Source of the DNA: RGIG4097 sp964550635 | GTDB taxonomy: Bacteria > Bacillota > Clostridia > Christensenellales > CAG-917 | Reading direction: 5' to 3' | NCBI GenBank assembly: GCA_964550635.1 | Contig: CAZJZV010000007.1 | Span: forward strand, 7,021 to 71,020 | DNA length: 64,000 bases | Shown: positions 26,209-35,026 of the stretch, one piece after another | Position numbering within the stretch: the first letter of the stretch is position 1 | Layout: each line of letters starts with the position of its first letter | Notes under the pieces: generated by a model | The model's database searches: none | What the model saw: the letters and a program-made list of their open reading frames with translations, nothing else | What the model was told of the DNA's origin: nothing | Made by a program: the position numbers and the translations under genes

Positions 26209-26922
26209 TTAGCAATTTTCAAGTGCGACAAGCAAGTCTTTTCTGACCGCGGACAACTCGTCGTCCGATAGCGACCTATCCTTTGCGGGTTTGTCAATCC
26301 GCCCTTCGAGAATTATATTCGCGGGCTTTCCGCCAAGCACGATAAACTTGTCCGCGCAGAGCAAACATTCGTCTATTGCGTGAGTGACGAAAAGTATCGT
26401 CCTAGGGGACTCCTCATTGAGCGAAATCAAGTTTTTGACAAGACGAGATTTGAGCGCGGTGTCGAGTGCTTTGAACGGCTCGTCCATAATCAAAATTTCG
26501 GACGGAAAGAGATAGGCGCGAGCAAGAGAAACTCTTTGTGCCTGTCCCCCGCTTATCTCGGTCGGGCGCTTGTCGACGACGTCCGAAATCTCAAGCACGT
26601 CAAGCATTTTTTCAATCCTTGCTTTTCTCTCCGCCTTATCCTTGCAAACGCTCTTTAATATCAAATCAAGGTTTTTATACACCGAAATCGTAGGGATTAA
26701 CCTGTCTTTTTGAAAAATGTACGATTTTTTCACGTCCGCGCCGACGACCTTTCCGTCACCGTTCACAATGCCCGCGACCGCGTTCACAAGGGTTGTTTTT
26801 CCAACCCCCGAACCGCCCAAAATGACGTTGATCTTTCCGCATTCAAACTCCGTCGAGAAGTCCGAAAACACCACGTTGTCGCCGTATGCAACTTTCAAAT
26901 TTTCGATTTTTACGTTCGTCAT
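26209..26922 (-). CDS. ABC importer ATP-binding protein (SsuB/TauB type)
   Basis: 237 aa. Walker A is GGSGVGKTTLVNAV (near 37), the Q-loop YIFQKDRLIP, the ABC signature EISGGQAQRVSLARA (near 128), Walker B ILIMDEPFKALD and the H-loop VTHAIDE. The sequence groups with nitrate/sulfonate/taurine-type importer ATPases. The true start at 26922 overlaps the permease stop by 4 nt; the longer upstream frame is out of phase with any ribosome-binding site. It energises uptake with the next two genes. Confidence 0.92.
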   Translation of the reverse strand: MTNVKIENLKVAYGDNVVFSDFSTEFECGKINVILGGSGVGKTTLVNAVAGIVNGDGKVVGADVKKSYIFQKDRLIPTISVYKNLDLILKSVCKDKAERKARIEKMLDVLEISDVVDKRPTEISGGQAQRVSLARAYLFPSEILIMDEPFKALDTALKSRLVKNLISLNEESPRTILFVTHAIDECLLCADKFIVLGGKPANIILEGRIDKPAKDRSLSDDELSAVRKDLLVALENC

Positions 26923-27683
26923 CGCACTTTCTCCCATATGGTTTTCATGATTGCAACGACACCCTCCAAAACGAAACTGAAGGTTATCGCAACAAGCGTC
27001 CAAGCAAGCAAATACGCAACGTCGCCGGTCGCGTATACGGTCTGAATTTTGTCCCCTATCGTGTTTGCGACAGAGCATAAAATCTCCGCCGCCACCACCA
27101 CTTTCAAGGTCAGTGAAATAGTGGATTTGCTCGTGTCGAAAAGCACCGTCGCTATGCAAGGCAGATATATGGATTTCACCTTGTCCGCCGTGCGCACGCC
27201 GTACAAGTCAGCCATTTCGATAAGGTCCTTATCCACCCCGGTTATAGCGGTGTAGAAAGCGGAGTACATCACGGGAAATGCAATCAAAAATCCGACTACT
27301 ACGCTCATCGCTTTGTTGGACATAACCGCGTACAACACGAGAATTACCGCAACAGTCGGAGCGGAGCGCAGGAATGCGACTATCGGGGACACGACTTTGT
27401 GTAGCGGTCTGAAAATTCCGCCGAGCGCGGCAAGTAGCAACGCAAACGCAAAGGACAGAGCGAAACTCTCAATCGTGCGCAAAATCGTCCAACCTACGCT
27501 CACCCAAAATCCGCGGGAAGCGCCGAGCGTGAAGAATTTTTCAAGCACAACGCTTGGCATGGGCAGGACGAAAGGATTGTTTTTCACCTTCCCGACAATA
27601 GCCCAAATCCCCAAGATTAGCCCGCAGGCAATCAAGGGGTACAGGACGTTTTCCGCGATTTTTTTGACCACTTCTCTTTTCAT
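26919..27683 (-). CDS. ABC importer permease (SsuC/TauC type)
   Basis: A 254-aa permease with about six membrane helices and the EAA-type loop MADLYGVRTADKVKSIYLPCI near residue 160, which docks on the ATPase. The N-terminus is cytosolic and lysine-rich. Its ATG directly abuts the TAA of the binding-protein gene with no Shine-Dalgarno of its own, so translation is coupled. Confidence 0.92.
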   Translation of the reverse strand: MKREVVKKIAENVLYPLIACGLILGIWAIVGKVKNNPFVLPMPSVVLEKFFTLGASRGFWVSVGWTILRTIESFALSFAFALLLAALGGIFRPLHKVVSPIVAFLRSAPTVAVILVLYAVMSNKAMSVVVGFLIAFPVMYSAFYTAITGVDKDLIEMADLYGVRTADKVKSIYLPCIATVLFDTSKSTISLTLKVVVAAEILCSVANTIGDKIQTVYATGDVAYLLAWTLVAITFSFVLEGVVAIMKTIWEKVR

Positions 27684-28697
27684 TTAGCCAATATCTTCAA
27701 GGGTGATACCGTTTGCCTTCATCACGTAGCGGAATACAAGACCGGGGGTTGCGGACTTACCGATACAGGCAATCTTCTTTCCGACAAGGTCGCCGAAAGA
27801 GATTTCACCGCCGTCCGCCGTATTGCCGACCATATAAAGACTTCCGTCCACCGCCACACTGACAAGCTTATAATCCTTGCCTTGACGAATCAAGTTTGCA
27901 CCCGCATTGACGGGCATGATGACTATATCGCTCTTTCCCGCCGCCATTTCGCTTGCGATATTGGACGGAGAAACCACTTCGTATTCAACGGTTTTGCCGT
28001 TTATTTTTTGGTTGTTGGTCGCAAGTGTGAGCATTGCAAGTGCGGGAGTGCCTTCGGGTGCGGAAAAACGAAGATTATCGTTTGCGATCGACGAAACCGC
28101 GTTGAAGAGTTTATCACTGCAAGCGTCCCAATCTATCGCATTGTTTTCCGCGTCTTTGGGCATAACGTTTTTCAAGAAAGTAAGCACGTCCGCGCGACCG
28201 TTTTCATCGAGTTTAGTGCCGTTGATTGCGCAACGCGGCACCGCAACCGCGGGGAAAACCGCGCTTTCATACAACTTTTTCGCTTCCGTCGTAACGTTTG
28301 CTTTGTTGTCCGCCACCCATTCTTTGTTTTGTTGGAGAGCGGTGAAAAGTGCGTTCATAAAACTTTCGTCCCCCGCAAGAGTAGACTTGACGAAGATACC
28401 CGCTTGCGGATAGTTGCTAGCACCGCTTTTCTCTGCGTACGCCGTTTGCATATCGAGTTCCGCATTGAGAGAAAGTCTGTTCTTCTGCGCGCTTGCCGCA
28501 GGCTCGCCGACTACGATGAAATCAACCTTTCCGCTCGAAAGCAAGGTCGCCGCCTGATTGCCGTCCGCAACGTACTGCACGTATGCAGTGCCAATGGGGT
28601 TTTCGGGTTGTTCCGTGTTGTCGTCGTTGCAAGCGACGAAACTTATAGCGCACGCACATAGCACGAGCGCAAGCATTATGGATAAGAATTTTTTCAT
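27684..28697 (-). CDS. Circularly permuted ABC substrate-binding lipoprotein
   Basis: 337 aa with a lipoprotein signal (lysines, hydrophobic core, ISFVAC then Asn-Asp-Asp). The lobes are in swapped order. Canonical members begin with the N-lobe and continue into the C-lobe. Here residues 38-205 are C-lobe (YVQYVADGNQAATLLSSGKV, VVGEPAASAQ, the long helical segment to about DWDACSDKLF). Residues 212-337 are the N-lobe (FSAPEGTPALAMLTLA, SGKSDIVIMPVNAGANL-like, SVAVDGSLYMVGNT, LVGKKIACIGKSATPG, MKANGITLEDIG). The chain ends exactly where a normal member would enter the C-lobe. Substrate unknown. It is first of three importer genes after the TM1266-type regulator. Confidence 0.82.
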   Translation of the reverse strand: MKKFLSIMLALVLCACAISFVACNDDNTEQPENPIGTAYVQYVADGNQAATLLSSGKVDFIVVGEPAASAQKNRLSLNAELDMQTAYAEKSGASNYPQAGIFVKSTLAGDESFMNALFTALQQNKEWVADNKANVTTEAKKLYESAVFPAVAVPRCAINGTKLDENGRADVLTFLKNVMPKDAENNAIDWDACSDKLFNAVSSIANDNLRFSAPEGTPALAMLTLATNNQKINGKTVEYEVVSPSNIASEMAAGKSDIVIMPVNAGANLIRQGKDYKLVSVAVDGSLYMVGNTADGGEISFGDLVGKKIACIGKSATPGLVFRYVMKANGITLEDIG

Positions 28698-28705
28698 AAT
28701 TTCTC

Positions 28706-28954
28706 CTATTCGATTTCAACCGAAGTCATTGCGGATTTCACCGACACTTCGGGGAATTTTCCGAGTCTACCGGTGAGTGCCGAGATACGCTCAACACTCC
28801 CTTCGACGATGAGCGCAATGGTATTGACGCCGCCGCGCGGTACGCCCATTCTGCCGACGATGATATCGCCGAATTCACTCAACACTTTTTGCAGTTCGAC
28901 GGACACGCTTCTGTCCCCCGAAACAACCATACCTACAACACCTATTCTTTTCAT
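28706..28954 (-). CDS. TM1266-family hydrogenase-system regulator (ACT-like)
   Basis: An 82-aa ferredoxin-like/ACT-type protein: KRIGVVGMVVSGDRS at the start, FGDIIVGRMGVPRGGVNTIA in the middle and SALTGRLGKFPEVSVKSAM at the end. This matches the TM1266 family annotated as putative iron-only hydrogenase system regulators. Start at 28954 with GAGGTTTCT upstream. It lies 8 nt before the binding-protein gene, so it probably senses something linked to the imported compound; no hydrogenase gene is in the window. Confidence 0.8.
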   Translation of the reverse strand: MKRIGVVGMVVSGDRSVSVELQKVLSEFGDIIVGRMGVPRGGVNTIALIVEGSVERISALTGRLGKFPEVSVKSAMTSVEIE

Positions 28955-28977
28955 AGAAACCTCACTATAAACGAAAA

Positions 28978-28998
28978 GCCACCGCATAAAACGGTGGC
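28978..28998 (-). promoter_or_regulatory. Attenuator-like hairpin in the TM1266/ABC operon leader
   Basis: A 7-bp GC stem (GCCACCG / CGGTGGC) with loop TTTTATG followed by CTTTTCGTTT lies 24 nt before the regulator ATG and about 70 nt after the predicted start of transcription. It could act as a conditional terminator. A 10-codon Arg-rich frame (MSIRSVRRRE) precedes it but lacks a ribosome-binding site. Confidence 0.45.
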
Positions 28999-29071
28999 AT
29001 AGAAAAATCGTAATCATTCTTATTCACGCCGTCTTACACTCCGAATGCTCATCGTTTGGGATTGCGGATAT

Positions 29072-29100
29072 ATGATATTATATTATTGGGATATTGTCAA
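29072..29100 (-). promoter_or_regulatory. Promoter of the TM1266/ABC importer operon
   Basis: Minus-strand TTGACA (29095-29100), 17 bp, TATCAT (29072-29077); a TATAAT at shorter spacing overlaps. The leader to the ATG is about 110 nt. Confidence 0.65.
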
Positions 29101-29113
29101 GCGAACGACGGAC

Positions 29114-29950
29114 TCACCAAGCGTTAGACTCAGTCACGCAGTGTTGGTGCATAGGCGCTTCGACGAAGAAACCTTCCGCCTGTTTGACTCCCGCCTGTAC
29201 GCCCATACGATTTGCACGAAGCGCAAGATAGAGTGCCTGTCCTTCGGCAAGCGCGGGGGACATTTGCGATGCGTGGCATTTCATGAGTTCGACTTGTTTC
29301 ACTTGGTCGTCGTCGGTGAATTCCACAAAGGTATTCGCGCGGTGGGTGTAGTAGTACGCAATCACGTGATTTGCCTTGATCTTTTCGGGATCGAGTTTCA
29401 GTCCGTTGCGATCTGCGACGATACGATAACTCGAGATGAAAAGAGCGGTATTCGTTGCACGTCCGCACTTCAAGTGGTCGGGGTGCGTTTCGGTGGGAAG
29501 ATGGGGGTCGGGACAGAAGATGACGTCAGGAGCGTATTCGTAAATCACTCTGCCGATTTCAACCGCAAGGTCTTGCTCGGAATATGGTCCGCCGTCCTCG
29601 AAATTAAGACGTTCAAATTCGACGTTTCCGTTCGTATTCAAGGTTGAAACCGCCTTTTTGCACTCATTAAGTCTTGTTTCTGCGACTTGCTCCGCAGTTA
29701 TCGCGGGATCCGCAGTGCCTGCTCCGCCGTCCGTGCAAACGAGCATTTTGATGCTTTTGCCCATGCGTGCAAGTTTGACGAGAGTTGCGCCCGCGCCTAT
29801 TTCTATATCATCGGGGTGCGGTCCGATGAACAAAAATTTCTTGCCCTTTTCGACGTCGGGAAGGGGTGCGATGAGTTGCAACAATCTGTCGTCTTTGAGC
29901 ATTTTGTCAATGCCTTCAACGACCTTCTTTTTGAGTTTGAAGAGTGCCAT
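29114..29950 (-). CDS. PIG-L/LmbE-family deacetylase
   Basis: A 278-aa zinc-dependent N-deacetylase-type protein. The metal motif PHPDDIEIGAG (near residue 43) and the partner His motif THPDHLKCG (near 155) are intact; CTDGGAGT is the usual second loop. Such enzymes deacetylate GlcNAc-containing small molecules or glycans (BshB, MshB, PIG-L); this substrate is unknown. No signal peptide. It is the last gene of the FtsX-type ABC operon, 10 nt after the lipoprotein gene. Confidence 0.88.
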   Translation of the reverse strand: MALFKLKKKVVEGIDKMLKDDRLLQLIAPLPDVEKGKKFLFIGPHPDDIEIGAGATLVKLARMGKSIKMLVCTDGGAGTADPAITAEQVAETRLNECKKAVSTLNTNGNVEFERLNFEDGGPYSEQDLAVEIGRVIYEYAPDVIFCPDPHLPTETHPDHLKCGRATNTALFISSYRIVADRNGLKLDPEKIKANHVIAYYYTHRANTFVEFTDDDQVKQVELMKCHASQMSPALAEGQALYLALRANRMGVQAGVKQAEGFFVEAPMHQHCVTESNAW

Positions 29951-29960
29951 AATTTATCTC

Positions 29961-31718
29961 CTATTCCGCCTGCGGAGTCATAAGACTTGCGGCGTTTTCG
30001 ATTTTCTCAACGAGTGTATTATAATTCTCGTCCGCGAGTTTGACGGGGCTTTCTACCGCGACTTCGGCAAGAGCGTCGAATGCGTTTTCAAACAAGTAGT
30101 CGATATACCAATTTTTGAGGTCGGCTTTCACCGCGGGCAACACGAGTTCAAATTCTTCTTGCATCTTTTCTTTCGTGCCTTTCACTACTTCGCCATACCA
30201 AGAAGAAGTGAGCGTAGTGGGCACGGTCGCATTTTCATCCCCCGTGTAATATTTGACGAGAGTGCGCGCTGCGTCGCGGACGGTGTTGTATGCGCTATTG
30301 TCCCCCGCCGAATATTTTGTGTAAGCGTTTTTGAATATGGTGAGTGCCAATTCTTTTTGGAGCAACTCTCCGACTTTTTCGACGGTTACGCCGTCCCCCA
30401 ACACCTTTTCAGAGTCCCTTTGATTGACCGCGCTGCTCAAATAGATGAAGATAATTTCTTTCTCGTATGCGCCGTCGCTCTTGCTCGTAAACTCATCGAA
30501 AAGTTCTTTGGCTTTGTTCTTTGCCGCCGCGACTTGCTCGTTATATTTCGTCGGATTGCTATCTTTGAGATAGGGATTTACACCAAGCGCGAAAAGCGTC
30601 GCGCGGATTGCAAGCACAACGTTGTTTGTGTCGTTGTCTTTTACAACGTACTCTTCCCCCGAATTGACGGTGATGAAGTCCGCAATGGTCTGATATTCTT
30701 TCGTCGTACCTTCGAGATTTTTGGTCAGGACGGTTTCGGACACCACGTCGAACAAGTCGCAAATCGTGGGCAAATAGCCCGCCACCATATAGGCGGTATT
30801 CAAACAGTCGACAAAGGAATTGACGGTATCGTTTGCGAAAATCGCAACGCCCAAATTGTCGTTGACGAGTTTGAGAGCGGTATTGATTTTGCCGACTTCA
30901 AAGTCCGTCAAAACGCTTTCGAGTTCTTGCACCGACGAATTTACACCGTTGAGATAGGTCACGATTTCATCCATAGACACACCGCTCAACGTACCCGATG
31001 AAATTTTGCTCACGAAATTCTCATCCCCCGCGAGCAAATCCGCCGCCTTATAGGCAAATGAGAACAACGCTTTGAGTCCGTTCGACGCATTGTCGAGAGA
31101 AGTCGCAATATCGTTCTTTTTCGAGATTATCGACGACAAGGACGACAGGCTGTTGCCGCATTCTTCCTTGACTTCGACTGCGTTTGCACGAGCGGTCGCA
31201 CTGACGGGAATGGTATCTATTCTTGCAATCGTTCTCGTGAACACGCCGTCGGAATCGGTGACGAGTGCACGGGACAGATCGAATGCGATATTTTTCGCGT
31301 CGTCCGAAGTCACGCCGATTTCGCGCATAAGTTTTGCAAGGGCATTCAAGTCAAGTTCGTCCGCAAAGATTTTTGCGCCGTCGTCGGATTTAATGAAGTC
31401 GGTTGCTTTCGTAATTTTTGCAGTCTGCACACCGCTTGACTTCACCGCACCCACGACGAAATTCGTCCATTCGTAAGACAGAATATAATCACCACCGTTT
31501 TTGAGTGCGTATATCTGCTCGTCGTTCAGGAGTCCGCCCCAATTCGAATCCAGTCTGCCAAGGATAGCGACGGTGAGGTCGACGCAAGCGGAATTTCTCA
31601 ACTCCTGCTCTGACGGTCCCTCCTCTTTTTTATCCTTGTTGCAAGCGGAAAATCCCACCGCAAAAGTGGCTATCAAAAGGGCGCATAGGAAAATGACAAG
31701 CAATTTTTTTGTTTTCAT
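29961..31718 (-). CDS. Large lipoprotein of unknown function
   Basis: 585 aa with a lipoprotein signal (KTKKLLVIFLCALLIATFAV, then GFSAC and Asn-Lys-Asp). The mature part is helix-rich, polar and acidic with repeated Asp/Ser/Asn stretches and no recognised domain or active site. It sits between the FtsX-type permease and a PIG-L deacetylase, one base from the former. I infer it is the extracellular partner of that ABC system. Confidence 0.8.
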   Translation of the reverse strand: MKTKKLLVIFLCALLIATFAVGFSACNKDKKEEGPSEQELRNSACVDLTVAILGRLDSNWGGLLNDEQIYALKNGGDYILSYEWTNFVVGAVKSSGVQTAKITKATDFIKSDDGAKIFADELDLNALAKLMREIGVTSDDAKNIAFDLSRALVTDSDGVFTRTIARIDTIPVSATARANAVEVKEECGNSLSSLSSIISKKNDIATSLDNASNGLKALFSFAYKAADLLAGDENFVSKISSGTLSGVSMDEIVTYLNGVNSSVQELESVLTDFEVGKINTALKLVNDNLGVAIFANDTVNSFVDCLNTAYMVAGYLPTICDLFDVVSETVLTKNLEGTTKEYQTIADFITVNSGEEYVVKDNDTNNVVLAIRATLFALGVNPYLKDSNPTKYNEQVAAAKNKAKELFDEFTSKSDGAYEKEIIFIYLSSAVNQRDSEKVLGDGVTVEKVGELLQKELALTIFKNAYTKYSAGDNSAYNTVRDAARTLVKYYTGDENATVPTTLTSSWYGEVVKGTKEKMQEEFELVLPAVKADLKNWYIDYLFENAFDALAEVAVESPVKLADENYNTLVEKIENAASLMTPQAE

Positions 31719-31719
31719 A

Positions 31720-34134
31720 TTACTTTCTCAACATATTATATTTTCGTCTATATCCGAGCATCACGGGGAGCAGGACGTAGGCTACGGCAAGCACGCCGCC
31801 GGTCAGGGCGACCATACCCGCATCGTACATAAATTCAAAGTACAAGTCGAAGAGTCGGAGTGCGTTGATGAGAGATACGGTTATCGCAAGACTCATCGCA
31901 AAGGTCAATATATATGACGTAATTGCAGTAAAAGCACTCTTGCCCACTTCAAGACCTAGCAGTCCGTTTTTGGACATACCGGCGGAAAGCAGGGACGAGC
32001 GAGTCTTTTCGTCGTTCGGGAAGGACACGACCGCGGATGCTATCAACACGAGATAGGTGAGAATCATGAGTATGACCGCAAGCACCCCCACCAAGTCGAA
32101 TACCGCCGCCATAGACTCCGCATCCCATTGATACATGACGAGTGCTTCGACGACGTAGTAATTCTTTTGCGAATAAACCTTTCTGATTTCGGTTGCGGTA
32201 TTTGCGGTGTCGTCCGAGATTGCGATGACCGTATCCGCATCCGTATCGAAATAAGTTTTGAGATTGTCAAGGGAGATGACGACGTAGTTGCCGCTGAAAA
32301 GCACGTGATGCACGATACCGCCCACGACTAGATCCGCCTTTTTCCCGTCCACATCGAAGGATACGACGTCCCCGACCTTATAGCCGTAAAGTTCGGAATA
32401 CGCCTTGTCGATGATGACGTAACCGTCCTCGTTCACGACTCTTCTGACGGTTGCCTCATCGGTGATATATTCAAAATCGACTATGTCCAGCGTTTCGGAC
32501 GAGCCGAGCAGATTGACTTGTCTGACTTTATCCTGCGCCACCGTGACGTTGATTTGTTTCCAAACCATAGGCACGACTTTATTCACGCCTTGAACGTTTG
32601 CAATTCCGTCCGCACCTTCGCTATTCGCAATATCCGCAGGCACGTTCGTGACGAAGATTTTATTTTCAAATTCGGATAGATACCCGGTGAAAATCTCCGT
32701 CGTCAACGACCACGCCATAAACATCAAAGTCACGACCGCCATACCCGCCGTCAAAATCTGCAAGCCGAAATGACGATGACTTCTGCTCTCGAATTTGCCG
32801 AGCAAGGACGCTTTTGCGGTTTTCGCGCGGGAAAGTAATTTCGCAATTCCGCGGTAGATGAAAGGAATATCCATGACGAGCGTTATGAGAAGCAAAGGCA
32901 CGTTAACGATAGACAACACACCTTTCGTCGCGGGGACGGTATGTTCGACTATCACGGCGATAGCGGTGATGAGAGTCAAAATGATGGGGAATATGATTTT
33001 TGCAAGTCCATTCTTTCCGACCGCAAATTCGTTTTCTCTGACGGACGAACGGAACGCAAAGGATACTGGGAGCATAACGCCGAGCACCGCAAGCACGAAT
33101 CCGATCGCCGCCGAGCCGAACAAGTTGAGCGGAGATACGCTGAATGACACAAGAGACGAGAGAATGAGTTTTGCAAGGAGTGCAAAAAGTCCGCCCGCAA
33201 ACACCGAGCCGGCCACCGCACCGATAAACGCAACGACCAAAACTTCCGCAAAGAACACGGCGAAGATTTGACGTTTCGTTGCGCCGACGACGGTGAGTTT
33301 TGCAATATACTTCCGTCTGTCCGCCACAGTCGTGAGAGAGATAAACGCTATGCACGCAACCGCAAGGAGCACGACTCCAAGTCCCGCAACTACAACAGGC
33401 GCGGCAAGCGAACTTGCCTGCGTTTCGATATATTGCATATCCTTTGCGTAGTCGACGATGAAGTCCTTATATTCGTCCATACCCTTCAAGGTAGCGATAA
33501 CTTCGTCGGGAGTGGCGGTTTTGATATAGACCTCGTTGTAGACGACGAATTCACCGCCGAGAAGACGAGCGACGCCCTCCGCTCTACACAGGATAATTTG
33601 CGGATCGGAGTTCAAAAAATATCCGTCGTTTTCCGCGATAGCGCACACGTAGAAAGTCCGTTTGCTATTGCCGTTTTCAAATTCGACCGCCTGACCGACT
33701 TTCAAATTGTTCTCGTCCGCAAAGGCGCGAGACACGACCACGTTGTCTACGTTGTTTTCAAGAAGGGTTATATCACCGTCGATGACGTTGATTTTTTGAA
33801 GTGCTTCCGCGCGCCCCTTATCGAACCCGCACATGCGCACGTATTCGCCGTTATATAGGCTATATAGCGACAAGGTCGGGACGACTTCGCCGACGCCTTG
33901 AACGTGTTCGATTCCGTCCGCATTTATAATTCTGCCGCCCGACGAACTCGTGTTGATAATCACGGTACTTTCGCCCATATCGGCGGTTTTTATTGCGAAA
34001 ATGTATTCATAAACAAGCGTTTTGAACGAGAACATACAGAACAAAAGCGCAACCGCTATCGCAACGACGAGTATCGTAGCAGTGGTGCGCAAAGGTCTTG
34101 TCTTTATATTTCGTAACGCTAATTTGATTGCCAT
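31720..34134 (-). CDS. FtsX/MacB-type ABC transporter permease
   Basis: An 804-aa protein. One N-terminal helix (TTATILVVAIAVALLFCMFS) precedes a large extracytoplasmic domain (about 45-245). A cluster of three FtsX-type helices follows (VVLLAVACIAFISLT; VFFAEVLVVAFIGAVAGS), then a central helical linker, a second extracytoplasmic domain (about 480-660) and a final three-helix FtsX unit. This duplicated layout is typical of type VII ABC systems that extrude lipids, lipoproteins or peptides or transmit signals rather than import. It starts one base after the ATPase gene. Confidence 0.9.
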   Translation of the reverse strand: MAIKLALRNIKTRPLRTTATILVVAIAVALLFCMFSFKTLVYEYIFAIKTADMGESTVIINTSSSGGRIINADGIEHVQGVGEVVPTLSLYSLYNGEYVRMCGFDKGRAEALQKINVIDGDITLLENNVDNVVVSRAFADENNLKVGQAVEFENGNSKRTFYVCAIAENDGYFLNSDPQIILCRAEGVARLLGGEFVVYNEVYIKTATPDEVIATLKGMDEYKDFIVDYAKDMQYIETQASSLAAPVVVAGLGVVLLAVACIAFISLTTVADRRKYIAKLTVVGATKRQIFAVFFAEVLVVAFIGAVAGSVFAGGLFALLAKLILSSLVSFSVSPLNLFGSAAIGFVLAVLGVMLPVSFAFRSSVRENEFAVGKNGLAKIIFPIILTLITAIAVIVEHTVPATKGVLSIVNVPLLLITLVMDIPFIYRGIAKLLSRAKTAKASLLGKFESRSHRHFGLQILTAGMAVVTLMFMAWSLTTEIFTGYLSEFENKIFVTNVPADIANSEGADGIANVQGVNKVVPMVWKQINVTVAQDKVRQVNLLGSSETLDIVDFEYITDEATVRRVVNEDGYVIIDKAYSELYGYKVGDVVSFDVDGKKADLVVGGIVHHVLFSGNYVVISLDNLKTYFDTDADTVIAISDDTANTATEIRKVYSQKNYYVVEALVMYQWDAESMAAVFDLVGVLAVILMILTYLVLIASAVVSFPNDEKTRSSLLSAGMSKNGLLGLEVGKSAFTAITSYILTFAMSLAITVSLINALRLFDLYFEFMYDAGMVALTGGVLAVAYVLLPVMLGYRRKYNMLRK

Positions 34135-34135
34135 A

Positions 34136-34837
34136 CTATTTGATGAGTCCGTCTTCTATTCTGACTATTCTTGTCGCATATTTGGAGTGAGATTCGGAGT
34201 GAGTGACCATGACGAGAGCGACTTTTTTGGTCGCATTGATGTCTTTCAAAAGTTCCATAACCCCCGTACCGCGCTCGCGGTCAAGGCTACCCGTCGGCTC
34301 GTCAAGAAAAATCACTTCGGGGTTTGTCGCAAGGGCTCTTGCAATCGCGACGCGTTGTTGCTCACCACCCGAGAGTTGAGACGGATAGTTTCCGAGCCTT
34401 GAAGTTATGCCGAGATATTCCGCAAGGTCTTTCACTCTACCCGCGTATTCGCTTTCTTTTTGTTTGTCGAGCATAAGGGGAAGAACGATATTCTCGTAAG
34501 CCGTCAAATTGGGCACGAGATTGTCGTATTGATAAACGAAAGAAATCTTTCTCCTACGCATGCTCGCAAGCACGTCGTCGGATACGTCCGCAAGATTTAC
34601 GCCGTCGATTTCAACGGTGCCGTCCGTGGGTTTGTCTATCCCTGCAAGTAGGTAAAGGAGAGTGGATTTGCCACTTCCCGACTCACCGACTATCGCGAGA
34701 AATTCACCCTCTGCGACTTCGATTTCTATGCCTTTCAGCACGTCGGTTTCAACGCCGTCGTTGACGAATTTTTTCTTGATACCGCCACCTTTTACGACGA
34801 TGCGGTCGGTGTGGTTGGTTTCGTTCAAAATATCCAT
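34136..34837 (-). CDS. LolD/MacB-type ABC ATPase
   Basis: 233 aa. Walker A is GESGSGKSTLLYLL (near 47), signature QLSGGEQQRVAIARAL, Walker B VIFLDEPTGSLD and H-loop VTHSESH. I start at the ATG at 34837 with GAGGTAAC upstream, because the longer frame would begin before the mapped promoter. It powers the FtsX-type permease that follows. Confidence 0.93.
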   Translation of the reverse strand: MDILNETNHTDRIVVKGGGIKKKFVNDGVETDVLKGIEIEVAEGEFLAIVGESGSGKSTLLYLLAGIDKPTDGTVEIDGVNLADVSDDVLASMRRRKISFVYQYDNLVPNLTAYENIVLPLMLDKQKESEYAGRVKDLAEYLGITSRLGNYPSQLSGGEQQRVAIARALATNPEVIFLDEPTGSLDRERGTGVMELLKDINATKKVALVMVTHSESHSKYATRIVRIEDGLIK

Positions 34838-34922
34838 TGTTACCTCAAAGCGTGCACACGAAACGCACGCGCGCCTGCACGACGACAAAAAAACCGCCGT
34901 ACAAACGAGTTTTCTCCCCTGT

Positions 34923-34951
34923 ATTATAACATACATATCCGCCACTCTCAA
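34923..34951 (-). promoter_or_regulatory. Promoter of the FtsX-type ABC operon
   Basis: Minus-strand TTGAGA (34946-34951), 17 bp, TATAAT (34923-34928). The leader of about 80 nt carries CG-rich sequence (ACGCGCGCCTGCACG region, near 34868). Confidence 0.75.
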
Positions 34952-34981
34952 GAACTAATTTATTTATATTAAAAAATAATA

Positions 34982-35010
34982 TTGCCCGCACGCGTGCGTG
35001 ATGGTATAAT
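34982..35010 (+). promoter_or_regulatory. Promoter of yhhN-queH with a palindrome in the spacer
   Basis: TTGCCC (34982-34987), 17 bp, TATAAT (35005-35010). The spacer contains the perfect 12-bp palindrome CGCACGCGTGCG (34987-34998), a candidate operator. The predicted start lies about 10 nt before the coding region. Confidence 0.65.
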
Positions 35011-35026
35011 GATTGCAGGTGATAAT

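Noticed and set aside
29010..29113. TPP or other known riboswitch in the importer leader
   Set aside because: No conserved aptamer core could be recognised; only a simple hairpin with a T-rich run is visible.
34838..34951. N-terminal extension of the LolD-type ATPase
   Set aside because: The frame begins upstream of the predicted -10 box; the ATG at 34837 has a proper ribosome-binding site.
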